DNA of 52,891 bases from Psilocybe azurescens (Eukaryota; Basidiomycota; Agaricomycetes; Agaricales; Agrocybaceae), in NCBI GenBank assembly GCA_023853785.1, contig JAJIRX010000235.1, positions 1-52,891 of the forward strand, written 5' to 3'. The position numbers and the translations under genes are program-made. The notes under the pieces were generated by a model. It did no database searches. It saw only the letters and a program-made list of their open reading frames with translations, and was not told the DNA's origin. Below are positions 11,422-22,861 of the stretch, piece after piece (position 1 is the first letter of the stretch; every line of letters begins with the position of its first letter).

Positions 11422-12030
11422 AATGTCACCCGAGATCCGCAGCTGCTCCATAAAAAGACGACTGTTCCTAAGCTGCGCTTTGAAAATAAGCGTGATATGT
11501 TGATTCCTGTGGGTACACACCACCCCGGACATCAAGGACATAAAAATCAATTTCCAACCCATCTCAGGAAAAGACAACGCATGTTTCGAGGAAGCCTTCA
11601 TTCATTTCAATGGAGTGACCGAGAGAATGTTAATCTGTCGAGCATCCGCAGCACGAACGCTCTCACACTAAGCTGGCATGTTTTTCATCCTCGAGAGATA
11701 CGTAAAGCAGCGTACAGCACGCTAACCGGCATATTTGTTGCCGGAGAGTAAGCTTCGGAACCTGGTGTTACAGATATTTCTGGCTTCGACGTCGGGGGAC
11801 GCCAAGACATGCGCAACGGTTTCGATTTTATCCAGAAAGTCACTGAAGGTCGTTCCATGGGAAGCGATCCATGTCCAGGAAAATAAAGTGATCGGAACAC
11901 GTAAACGGGGCACAAAACTGATTATGAGACTGAATCGTGGGTTCTAGAATTCAGATAAAGCAGAAATGGCGACTGTGAGAGGTTTCGAGTAGCAGGATAA
12001 CTTCGACCGACTGATAGAAGTTTCCAACCT

Positions 12031-12495
12031 GGACACGTGTATAAGGACTGCCCGGCGGCGACATTCAGGAAAAGGCGATCTTTTCTGCTGATTTGCTTGG
12101 CTGACAGGCGTAGAAGATATCAGAGCTCAACAACTTTAAATCGCATATAAGCCTTGCATAAGCCAAGGAAACGGGTAGCGAGCCCTGCGACATAAGAGAT
12201 ATAATCAGCCTTAACCCCAGTTCCTATATGCATGTGTTTTTCGTAGACTCGGTGCTGGTCACACACTCAGGTGAATGAGGAAATACCATTGAAGCTGAGG
12301 GGGTTCTAAAGAGAGTGAACTTGGTATATTGTTTATTTAGGGAACAAAGTAACTGAACAGATCGAGTGAGAAGTATGGCAAGGAAGTGAGAACATGGTAC
12401 TCACCACAAGATGTTCAACGTCCCGACATGCATGATCGTCCTCCATCCCAACATAACGTGGCACTCCTCCAGAATACCGCGCCTAGGATCCAGCA
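12031..12495. other. Intergenic, downstream of SRP9
   Basis: No gene recognised; includes the SRP9 3' flank. Confidence 0.4.
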
Positions 12496-13000
12496 TTACT
12501 TTTTCTTTTTGGGCTTTTTCTTTTTCACTCCGCCAGCCGCTGGGACCTGGGTTGGAATCGCACTTGATGTTTGAGCAGGTATAGGACTGGCACGATCATT
12601 TTCAGCTGGTGAATGCAGATCGCCTGCAGAGGTAAGACCTGGCGCTTCTTCTCGACGCCGTTGGTTTTGCATTTTTGCATAATGGATAGATTGAGCGACT
12701 CGAATCGATTGAGAAATATGGACGAATTCGTCTTAAACTTGATACACTGATCAACATAGATTTAGCACGCAGTCATGTAGTCCCTATATATGGACAAGAA
12801 ACGCTTACTGTCGTATTGTCCGTGATCTTCAGCACTAGCTTGCCTTCAGATGATTTCCACTTCACAGAATAGCGTGTCTAGATCGCTAACAAGGTTAAGA
12901 TATAGTGTTCAATAGCAATAACACGTACACTATTAGGAGCTTTCGAGTACAATGACTCCGCCGCATCCTGGAACTCTTGCCAGGAGTGGATGTACACCAT
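12496..13000 (-). CDS. srp9: Signal recognition particle subunit SRP9 (SRP21-like)
   Basis: SRP9 pairs with SRP14 on the Alu part of SRP RNA and slows translation while ribosomes are brought to the ER. Exons: 13000-12929, 12877-12809, 12737-12496. MVYIHSWQEFQDAAESLY, RYSVKWKSSEGKLVLKITD and FKTNSSIFLNRFESLNLS are the family's three blocks in order. A disordered tail then ends GGVKKKKPKKKK. Exons total 383 nt; the T-run 12672-12676 (A-run on the coding strand) needs one more base. That gives SIMQKMQNQRRREE in place of an off-frame segment and 127 aa. Longer than animal SRP9 because of the lysine-rich tail, as in fungal SRP21. Divergent from the carrier gene. Confidence 0.9.
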
Positions 13001-13217
13001 AGCTCATCGACGTTGACGTCGAGCTCGACTGTCGTCACGCGGCACCCAGTTAGATATCCGTCACGGTGCTGTGACTGGGCCGATAAAGCCGTCTCGCCAT
13101 CCCAGTTCCGCCCGTCCCGTCTGTGCAGATACCACCGCCCTTTCATTTCCTCTCTCCCCTTGTATTCCCCCTCCTTTTCTCGATCTTGGGTTTATTTTCC
13201 TTATTTCTCCTACTATC
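13001..13217. promoter_or_regulatory. Shared bidirectional promoter, SRP9 / oxodicarboxylate carrier
   Basis: Only 217 bp separate the two divergent ATGs (13000 on minus, 13218 on plus), so both promoters must overlap. The segment is GC-rich on the SRP9 side and has CT-rich tracts (13140-13210) just before the carrier ATG, common in fungal housekeeping promoters. No clear TATA box. Confidence 0.7.
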
Positions 13218-14830
13218 ATGTCGACAGAACACAAGCCCAAGCGTGAGTTCCGCGAAGATTCGATGGAAAATCGCGTCGCGTGATAACATGATTTAATCAT
13301 GGTTGTAGCTCTACCGTTTGCTGCCAACTTCGCTGCCGGAGCGATTGCTGGTATTTCAGAAATTTTGACCTTCTATCCTCTCGGTACGCTATGAATTCAT
13401 TTTATCTATAGCTCAAGTAGTTGAAGTCTTCCACAGATGTCGTATGTGCAGATCAACTTCTTCCCATGGATTGTCTATAAGCCGTACACTCTGCTAGGTC
13501 AAAACACGGATGCAGCTTGATACAAGCAAATCAACAGCTGGTCTTGTCGGGACTTTCAGAAATATCATTAAGGAAGAAGGGTATGTGTTTATCTTCATGT
13601 CCCATGTACCTCGTCTCATCTACTCTCACAGTGCAGGTCGCCTTTACCGAGGTAAGAGGCATTGCTTCGGAAAGCACATCAAACCCTGAACTATTCCAGG
13701 ACTCGTCCCACCATTGATGCTCGAGGCGCCTAAGCGTGCTGTCAAATTGTTAGTCGTTTCACATTCCAAGGGTTGCAGCAAACACTAAGTTCAGTTCCCT
13801 CATAAAGTGCTGCCAACGATTTCTGGGGCAAGACCTTCCTGGGCTTGGCTGGCGAATCAAAGATGACACAAAACATCTCAATCCTCACTGGTTGTAGTGC
13901 CGGAGCTACTGTAAGTCAGATACTCGTGCTCTTCGCGTGTTTTTCTAACCAAAGGCCGTCGTGTAGGAAAGTTTCGTTGTTGTACCTTTTGAACTCGTGA
14001 AAATCAAGTAAGCAGATGGCTCATTTTTCGCCTGAATAATCTCATTCTGTCGGTCTTACACAGACTGCAAGATAAGAAGAGCACCTACAAAGGACCTATG
14101 GACGTTGTAAAACAAGTTGTCCAGAAGAACGGCCTCCTTGGTCTGTACGTTGGAATGGAATCAACTTTCTGGAGGTATGACGTCATACCTGTATTCTCCG
14201 CGCAATCCCTCCTAAATGCCTAATCGAAGACACGTCTACTGGAATGGAGGCTACTTCGGATCTATCTATCAAGTCAAAGCACTCCTTCCTAAACCCCAGG
14301 TAAGGTGGTGTCAATCTCCCTCGTGATCCATTTTAACGCTTATATCCTGCAGACCCAAAAGGCTGAACTCATGAACAACTTCATCTCCGGCGCAATTGGT
14401 GGATTTGCCGGTACCGTCCTCAATACCCCGTATGTCCTTTTGATTCCATCTCCGATCTTTGTCCACTAACCTCATTGGATAGACTCGATGTAGGTTCCAA
14501 GCATTTGATGTATCCCAACATAAAGGCTGACCCTATCTCTATAGGTTGTCAAGTCTCGCATTCAGGGAACGGAGAAGATACCCGGCGTCGCGCCAAAATA
14601 CAACTGGACATACCCTGCTTTAGTAACCATCGCTCGTGAGGGAAGGACTCAGGGCATTGTACAAAGGATTTATACCTAAGGTTCTTCGACTGGCGCCAGG
14701 AGGCGGTGTTCTACTGCTTGTCGTAGAATTTACATTGGGCGTCTTCAGGACTGGTAAGGGATTCATCTTTGTTTAAACACACTCGTGATCTCATACATTT
14801 ATTCTAGCCCTCGGCCCTCCGTATATTTAA
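13218..14830 (+). CDS. odc1: Mitochondrial 2-oxodicarboxylate carrier
   Basis: Mitochondrial carrier exchanging 2-oxoadipate and 2-oxoglutarate across the inner membrane, with links to lysine metabolism. Fourteen exons can be traced, including a 5-nt exon (13437-13441) and a 7-nt exon (14483-14489). All three carrier repeats show the PxD/ExxK/R signature: YPLDVVKTRMQ, VPFELVKIKLQ and TPLDVVKSRIQ. ANFAAGAIAGISEI, LEAPKRAVKF, FWRHVYWNGGYFG and RLAPGGGVLLLVVEF are typical of the ODC subgroup. Exons total 898 nt; removing one A at 14643-14644 restores EGGLRALYKGF and gives 298 aa, the usual carrier length. The start MSTEHKPK splices at 13243. Substrate is inferred from subgroup motifs. Confidence 0.92.
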
Positions 14831-16976
14831 ATTTTTATTAGACGATTTATGAACACTCACGTATATCCTGGTGCGGTGTGTGAGAGACAGCTAGTTATGG
14901 TCTGTATGGCCCGCTACTTTGTGCTATTCTGATGGGCATACATTTGCCTCTATACCCGATGGCTTGCCCTTTCCGAAGTGCACTAATTCTCGTTTCTATC
15001 TTGCAGATGTATCTTGTCACGAATTTCGGTACGACCGTCTTGTATCATTGGGGTGCACCCCTATTTCATACGAGCTGTTTCGTTCGTCTCAGCGGTTGCC
15101 AGTTGCCAGTCCTAGTCTCGAATAATAGTCCGATACTATTGCTTCTTTGGCGTGGCCCGTTACAGACTCGATGCTATGAAGACAAGCCTGGCAGTCTTAC
15201 AGAAATTCAACAAAGGACACGATACCTTTGGCGCATATACATCACCACTTCTAGCTGAAAAGCCACTTTGGTGTGGGCCTGACATCAGCGGTGTACCTAT
15301 TAAAGTCTCCACAGTTTTCAGTCAATCGTCATTTGAAACCCATGTGAAGGGGAAGCAAGCTACGTTGGCACCTGGAGTATGACAGCTTTCGTGCCAGTAC
15401 TAGCAGCTGATGCGGTCATTTCGTGGCACATCAACGATATTAAAGTTTTGGAGTTTTGGGGTAGGATTGTTCATGCTGCAGCAGGGGTCCTTGAAATATA
15501 TTGCATAGTGGGGATCACTTCAGGTGACATTTATTTATTGCTTGTATCAGTAAATGACACGCTAACATGAGTCAAGATAACTTCAATTTAAATCCTTCCT
15601 AAGACCTATGGCGCCACCATAAAAATACATCTTTATTCTTTAGTGCGTGGATAGGATACTACGCGGGATACTCTGCTGCCCTCAAAGTTGAATGTAAATG
15701 GGATACATGCTCGTATATATAGCTGGATATGTCATTGTCTCGAATGTTGCTTTTGACTGCAGAGGTAATTTGTTGAACGACCTTCTGTACTGATACCACC
15801 AGCGGTGCCTTGGACTGTGCTAAGCTGGGCCCATTCTCAACAGTAGAATATCATATTTATTTTCAGAGGTTAGGTGTTGTATCGATGTAATAGAGCCTAC
15901 TGGCAGTTGTAAACCAAAATGACGCGTCGCTTTGAAATTGATAATCAAAAACGGCCAAACGAGCGTCAAAAGGCGCCGAGCCATGCGTGTGACAAAAATA
16001 GATGTCCACGAATAGATCTTCGCTCAACGCCTAACCGTGAGTGTTTAATTAAACCCTTTCTTGACATCCACCTGTTTGTCCAGACATCAGACAATATCCC
16101 GAGCTCTCGAAATTGGAGCCATGGTCACTGTTTAAAGTGTAAACTCCCGGACTGATGCGTCTATCTGAGTCAATGGTGTTTACCAATGGCGGCAGCCCAG
16201 GCTTTGTTACGCCAGGTCTTCTAAATGGCTTCAAACCATGCCATGCATGCACATCATGCCGCATTATCCCAAATACAACGGGAAGACGGTGAAATTTTGA
16301 CAAATTATCATGGTATGACGTGCGCATTCTCCATCATGCAGCCTCGTGGTTCGGATTAATTTGTCAGTTCAGATTTGATGAGTGTCTACTCGGAAACCAG
16401 GTGCGACGCATTTGGACACATTATAGCTCGTTATGGCCGCTGTCAGAGTCATCCCGAACATTTGAGATCATCGTGTAAAGCAATAGCGTCATGTATTCTG
16501 TCATTGTATTACACGCTCTCAAAATTTAGACTGAAACAACCCCTTGAGATGGAAGAAAGTTCGGGCACTAAATCATCGGTCGCGCTCGTCTACTCAATGA
16601 GGCCATATGTAGTCCTAAAACGGTCATTAAAGGTATGTAATAAGCCTAACTGGCTGTACTGCTATCAGGTGAATACTGAGAACAGGCGAAAGGTATACTA
16701 TATGTAGTAGACCAGTTTTTGAGAGAGAGAATATCCGAACTCTGAACAAGAGCTCCTCGGAAAGATCCCTGCGCCTGACCTTTGCGCTCATCAGCTTCCT
16801 GCCGCCGTGTCCAAATTTGACCGTTTTCGAGTTCCTAGAGCTCCACCTTCATCGACTGGTACTCCACTTTTCCATAATGTTCTATACAATGAGCTGTGTG
16901 GTCGACCGCAAATTTACGGACATGTAGTAGTTGTATTCGTATGATCAGCATGTCCCCATCGAGACCCATAGAAAAG
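14831..16976. other. Intergenic, 2.1 kb, no supported gene
   Basis: Several open frames occur (for example 14919-15125, 15152-15382, 15919-16155, 16375-16707), but none has a family signature, a plausible exon chain or conserved residues that I recognise. The interval joins the carrier 3' end to the hydrophobin promoter. Confidence 0.4.
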
Positions 16977-16984
16977 TATAAAAG
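16977..16984 (+). promoter_or_regulatory. TATA box of the hydrophobin gene
   Basis: TATAAAAG lies 79 bp before the hydrophobin ATG at 17056, with a CT-rich stretch between. Suits a strongly expressed, regulated secreted-protein gene. Confidence 0.7.
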
Positions 16985-17055
16985 CCTGATATTCTACTTC
17001 GTTATTCCTCACTCAAATACATCTTTCTGAGTAACTCAAGGGCTTCATCTTCAGC

Positions 17056-17560
17056 ATGCAATTCAAAGTCATCACTGCTCTCGCTCTTGCCACCCTTGCG
17101 GCTGCCAATCCTGTTCGCAGGAATGAACCAGCCAGCCAGTGCGACACCGGCGATATTCAATGTTGTACGTGCTCCGCGTTTTTATTGCCGTCACTCAGTA
17201 TATACTGAACTCCGGGTTTGATATGAAGGCAACAGCGTTCAAGCTGCAGATAGCAGCAGTATCGCAGGACTGTTGTCTCTTTTGGGGTTGTTGTCCAGGA
17301 TGTTACCGCCCTCGTTGGCGTCAACTGCAGTCCCATCTCTGTCATTGGGGTTGGAGGGAATTCATGGTAGGGGTTGTTTACCTTTGTCGTTATTTTTACC
17401 CAATGTAATGATGATCTATTTTAGCACTGCCCAACCCGTGTGCTGCACCAACAACTCCTTCAGTACGTGACAAGTTATAGGCTCATTAGCAAATACTAAC
17501 TCAACTCACGCAGATGGTCTTATTGCCCTCGGCTGTACTCCCATCAACCTTAACTTGTAG
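17056..17560 (+). CDS. Class I hydrophobin
   Basis: Secreted amphipathic protein that self-assembles at air-water interfaces and coats aerial hyphae and fruiting bodies. Exons: 17056-17164, 17229-17366, 17425-17462, 17514-17560. Signal peptide MQFKVITALALATLAAA is followed by NPVRR. All eight cysteines are present in the order C, CC, C, C, CC, C: QCD, IQCC, VNCSP, NSC, PVCC and LGCTP. The end, GLIALGCTPINLNL, is canonical. Exons total 332 nt; the G-run 17284-17287 needs one more base, which turns the exon-2 frame into LLGVVVQDVTALVGVNCSP and gives 110 aa. As written, the middle cysteines would be out of frame. Confidence 0.93.
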
Positions 17561-20168
17561 TTGTTTATTGTCCTCCGTTGTTTCGTTGTACCAGATCTTA
17601 CGGACATATTTTTGAATGGATGTTGTTATAAGAACTAAGCTTGAGCTATAAATCCCAGAGATTACAATGCCTCCACTGGCACCTGCCGCTGTAGGCTTTT
17701 GAAAATCGTTCAATAACCCATTCATGTTTTTTCCATGGCTGGTTGGTGTCGAGATCTTGACAATCACGAGCCTTTTGATTCTCGGTGAGGCTGAAAGTCT
17801 TCATCAGATAAGCTGCAAGCGGCCAACCACGTGCAATCCATTTGCTCGCATTGTCACATTTGTGGCGTTGTGGGCACCTATGACTCGACCAGTGGACGAC
17901 CGTCACTCCGCGGTACAGCCTCGGTAGTCAGTACCCATCGCTGACCATTTTATGTCGATTGTATGTCAGGCCACACTGATTCGAGCCTTTTCCTGAGACT
18001 CTCCAGCTGAGTCTCGGCGGGAATGTATCCAATCTAGACCCTCCGATTGATTGGATCGATAAGAGGAACCAATCAAACACACCACCTCTACGCCGGGTCT
18101 GAAGAATGCACTTCAGTGCATTCTTATTAGTCGCGAACTTGGAAATCACTGCACACAGAGCAATCAGTGTGAGTATTTTGGACAGACCTGAAGCCCTTGG
18201 CCCATGGGCGGCATACCTAGTGATTCTTTCGATGTGCAGATGGGAACTCAAGGCAACTATTATCTACCATATGGCCTAGCCACATTGGAGAATAAACGAC
18301 GTTTCAAAAAAAGAAAAAAAGAAAAAAAAGGCAAATGCACCGACTGTAGTGATTCAAAATTTACTACTTTTGTTCTGTAAGTTCGCCTTAGTAAATTTCG
18401 TGTGCAGGCTAGTCGTCGGGAAGTCTTGAAGGCCCAGCAAGGACATCATACGCCTTTCTTTTTCCTTTCTTCTTACATGCTGGTAACAATCGATTTGAGG
18501 TCGGTAATCCCTCTAACACCGGGCCCCGCTCGTCGAAGTATCAAAGAGGGGCAACCGTGGCGGATTTTATCTCCATTATCCCTTGGATCACGAGTCCTTG
18601 TGTGGTTTGTCCTGAATTATGCCGTCTTGACTCGAAATCTAATGATTATCTGGCCTTCAGAAGCCTTGGCCTAATCGATGGGCATTCCTAAACAAGCCAC
18701 CTACCATCCAGAACCAATGAAAGTCATCCCCGGGAGAATATTTGAACACCATCGAGCGTAACATGAGGCATTTTATCTTTCTCATCGCTCATGGCGGGCG
18801 TAGTAGTCAAGTTCTAACTGGGAACAAAGACTGCATCTCGGGATATAAAGAGGGGCTATACCTCAGAGAACCCCTAATTCTCTCCCTCTTTCTTCCTAGC
18901 GCTCTCTCCGGTAGGATATTATCTTGTACACATATTGTCGTAGCTAACACATCAGGCCAGGGAATGCTAGGGCTGCAGCCCCAAAGGGATAAGCCCGTGG
19001 CGTTCAACGCCGTAGGGTCCTTGGCTCCAGTTTTCTCCTTACTACAACACGATATTTGACGACGAGCAGTCTTCAAAGACCATGCTCGTTGTCTGCTTCT
19101 AGAATTCTACTATTATTGTGAGCCATTCTTTTTATATTTATGACGCATCTGCTGATCGTTTAAACAGAACTTATTTCATCTGTCACCCGCCAATCCTTTC
19201 ACGGGGCAGGTGGCCAGAGCATGATGCATTCAGTGGGAGGGAACGGCGAGCACAGTCCACACACTATGCTCGTCGTTGCCTATGAGCAAGTGAGTCATTA
19301 CCTTTTCTTGTTTTGAACTGTCTTCTGACTTATTCCATAGATTTTGCTTGTACACGCACACCCACCCTTTCATCCCTCTGGGCAGCAGACCAATACCATC
19401 ACACCACGCTTTTGCACAATTATGTCTATCGTCACGCCGTACACCTAATACGGGCATTGGCGAGGTCGATTACGGGATACCTGTCGCTTGCAGCGGACCC
19501 CTTTGAGGGTTGCTGAGCGGCAAAGGCCACCAGCTCAATGCCAGTGGCTGGTCCTCTCCTAGTTGAATGCTACCGCGAGACGGTTGGCTTCAATTCTATT
19601 CGCTCTGGTTGCCTACCAAACAAGGGGTGGCCGGACAATAAAGCTCGCCTACCGGAAACTTATCCGGCCGTGAGATGTAGTATGTACTTCCCATGGATGA
19701 TGCGCTCCCTTGACGTGGGCCATGGGCTTAAGGCTTCGCAGGTGCCTCAGGCTTTATGCCTGTACATAATGCAGCTGACCAAATACGCATCAAAAGTATT
19801 TCTTTGTCCTTTTGTCTTAGTTTAATTGTTAATCTATTAACTATGTATTCAGTTACAAATCCATAAATATAATTGTCACTTGTGCATTACAATCAAAGTT
19901 TAGTATTTCAAGGAAATGATCTATGTATTAAATGACACTTGTTTGATTTGTAGCATGGATGTCAAGGCCTGACAATCATGGCTTCGATGAAACGGGAGAA
20001 GATATTGAAATTACTCCAGGCCTTAAATAAAGTGTTTCTATCCAATAGTTAACATTGCTTAGCTCACGGTACCATTCGACTAGTGGTGATTAGATAATCT
20101 GCTGAAAGAAATCCATGGATTGTGTATATACATTATAAATACATTGCTCTTAGGCTGAGGTAAACATG
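17561..20168. other. Intergenic, 2.6 kb, no supported gene
   Basis: Contains a short hairpin near 18102-18127 (arms AAGAATGCACT / AGTGCATTCTT) and an A-rich tract with regular G interruptions at about 18306-18330. No convincing gene or RNA was identified. The minus-strand open frame 17928-18251 has no recognisable motif. Confidence 0.4.
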
Positions 20169-21412
20169 TTATGCGCCGTCATAAACTTTAGCTGTGGTAT
20201 TGAAAACTTCACCATCCTTGTCAGAATGCGTTTCTTTGGTGACTGTGATGTCGTTCATCTTGAAAGTTCTATTCCTCTCCGAACTGTCACCAATAAATGT
20301 TTGTGATGGGTCGATCGCGTGTTTCCTTGTCGGGTTACTGCCAGGGTTACTGCCAGGGTTAGCTCTGGAAAGGGAGTGCCCAAAGGCGCCTGAATGATAA
20401 GAATATATTTCTTGGGCATTTCGTAACGTCGATCCGTACATTAGTGCAGCGACTGCGCGTAATGTCAGGGTCAAGTTCGTGATCGCGAGGTCCGAAACGA
20501 GATCGCCAGTCTTGTTGCGGAAAATCTGGATACGCGGAAGACGAGGTGTTGATCAGTATTACATTCAGACCAAGGGAGAGTATGCTCGCCTTTGCAAATA
20601 TATCAGCACCAATCGTAAACCAAATAAATGCGTAGACGATCCACATATCCTGGATCATCTTCCTCCGTGTTTCGTGTCCGTGTTCCTTATAATTAGTAAA
20701 CCTCCATAGAAGCGAGATATCTGCAACCGTCGCCAACGCTTCGACGACGCAGACGTATGTGATATTCATATCTCGGGCGACGACCTTCACCGATGAGCGC
20801 GAAGGGTGGATTAACGAGATGAACGTTGGCGCCATGACTGGCAATGTGAGGAGGTAGAACACGCAGCATAACCTGGACGTGCGCGTGATCAGTTCCGGGG
20901 CAGGCGTCTTTGCCCGGGCCGTGAGAAGCCTAATGATGCTGTTATGCGCGATGCCGGCGAACCCGAGCTATTCATGAATGAATTTTGAGTACAGTGTTTG
21001 AAACGCCCGCATGGAAAGGTGAGGATGAAATAAGCACCTGTACAAGCCAGTTGAAGAAGAAAGACGCAGTGGATTCTCCAGCTGATTTTGGATGATCGCT
21101 GAGCTGGAAGCCATTTCCGAATAGACCAAATATAGCCGCCAATAAACTGACGAAGGCCAAGAAACGTTGGCGCTCACGGTCGAACGTGAGTTTGAGAGAC
21201 GGCCCTTGTCTGCAAAAACAAAAACAAAAGTTATGAGCATGTTCAGTTAAGCTATGGTGAGCTATGATTCACGTTATGATAACAAAACCGCAAGTGATTA
21301 TGCTCATCCCGGAGCACATAGCTGTAACCATCAAGAATGCTATCTTCTGGTCGGGGACCGGTAGATTCGCTGGATTGACAGTAGTAGCATTTGCGAGGAG
21401 ACTGTGATCCAT
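20169..21412 (-). CDS. Seven-transmembrane protein, uncharacterised
   Basis: Exons: 21412-21273, 21209-21038, 20967-20563, 20525-20169, totalling 1074 nt and 357 aa in frame without correction. The last intron (20526-20562) is only 37 nt. Start MDHSLLANATTVNPANLP has potential N-glycosylation. Seven hydrophobic helices follow: IAFLMVTAMCSGMSIITCGF, RFLAFVSLLAAIFGLFGNGF, the FFFNWLVQLGFAGIAHNSII region, CCVFYLLTLPVMAPTFISLI, YVCVVEALATVADISLLW, MWIVYAFIWFTIGADIF and LTLTLRAVAALMYGS. The C-terminal tail is hydrophilic and holds two copies of NPGS encoded by a 12-bp tandem repeat. The layout resembles fungal 7TM/GPCR-like or DUF-type membrane proteins; ligand and role are unknown. Confidence 0.75.
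20329..20361. repeat. 12-bp tandem repeat in the 7TM coding tail
   Basis: GGGTTACTGCCA occurs twice and then partly a third time. On the minus strand it encodes NPGSNPGSNP in the cytoplasmic tail, a likely site of length variation. Confidence 0.7.
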
Positions 21413-22861
21413 GGTGAATATCTACCGAACTAAGGGGGAGCTCCTATGACTTGAGGCAGGGGATCCGTTGAAACGCCCATTTTATATTCACTGCGGCCTC
21501 CCGCAAGGCAATGCAGTCATAATTATAGACTTCGTTATATTTTAAGCCGTGACAATTTTATCTATTCTGGAGCTTTTTTGACATTACAATTCTGCCAATC
21601 TTAGAGACGTTATCAACGATCACGATATTGATTCAGGATCAAAACCCTGCAGGGAAAAGTGGAGTACTTGCAGGTATCTGCGGTGATTGATGATCTCTAT
21701 AGATAGAGGATGTGGAAACAACGTTTTCATGCTATTCTGTCCTGAGTTAAAGAGGACTGAAAGGCAGGATTTCTCTAGATGACTTTGACGTGATTGACCG
21801 CTAGAGTCGGAGTAATTAGGCGCTTAATGATTATCAAACATGCTGTAGATACCGTACCATTATTTGCAAACCATTAATTTTGCCATCAATACCACTGGCT
21901 GATAGATATTGAATACTTCCTATTCAGGCCTTGGAAGGCAAGAGTGTATGTTCTGACAAGAATCCGCGCGGTTCTTGGCTATAAGTCTATTTCCTTTATT
22001 TGGGATAAGTACTGTGATATGATACTGTTGCGGGTTTGGCGGGAGTTCTATATTCTGCTGTTTATACTGGATCATCAAGTTCTTCCTGCCAGATATAACA
22101 AAGTCTATATCAAGTGCATCTTTTCAGCTTCTTTAAACCACGATACTATTTCTCTCTACGTGTCCCATACCCGTCTCCAGAACGCTCACGAATTTGCCCC
22201 ATCTCGGTTCCCAGTAAAATAGACATAATGCGGAGGCTTCTTCCGGACTAGAGGTGCAATAAAATGCTCATTAACGCCCGGAACAGATTTCCTGCGTGTA
22301 ATGATTCCGTGGTCCACGATTTGTTTCTCAAGGTTCAGACATTCTTGAAGTGTAAAGGTTTTGTTGGTACTCAGAAGATAGCATTATTTTGCAAGAACTT
22401 GACCTTCTATTGTTTCATCTGGTCTAAAAATAGAAATTTGAATGGATTATTAATAGACTTTAGACATGGCCTAACTACAAAAAATGATAGCTACTGCAGT
22501 GCATATTTTCGTCTGAATGGAGTGGGTAAACACGGCTGAGCTCCTATACTTATCTGTTCACAATACCTACACACCTTTCAAATTCAAGTTCCCACGATCA
22601 GCAAGCAACATTGCGCTAGTGTCCTCCCATCATGCATCAGCTCAGCATTGCACCTTTCAGGCTTTAATTCATCACGGCATGTAGGCTGCGGGAATCCATT
22701 AGATCCGGCACGACAGGATGCAAATACGAAGGCTCCACCGCTCAAATTAGCCTTGTCTTCCTTCCTTCCTTTGCCTCATGACAGATTTCGCTGTCTTGGG
22801 GAACGTACCGCTCGCTACCGATACATCAAGGGAGGAAACAGTGTAAAATTGGACTTTACCC
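21413..22861. other. Intergenic, divergent promoters of 7TM and transporter genes
   Basis: About 1.4 kb, AT-rich in 21800-22540. Open frames at 21944-22222 and 22264-22539 have no family features. Confidence 0.4.

Larger units (their letters stand above)
10610..11905. repeat. Diverged direct repeat, unit 2 (interrupted)
   Basis: Second copy of the 8723-9330 unit in the same orientation. It is split after about 70 bp by the 740-bp GATTC-rich element, and homology to unit 1 resumes immediately at 11422 (AATGTC...). In-frame stops differ between the two units, which argues against either being a working gene now. Confidence 0.62.

Noticed and set aside
14919..15570. Chain of open frames after the carrier gene
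   Set aside because: No recognisable motifs, inconsistent frames and no clear splice chain.
18102..18127. 11-bp-arm hairpin as a terminator or small RNA
   Set aside because: Short, isolated and not next to a gene end; bacterial-type terminators are not expected here.
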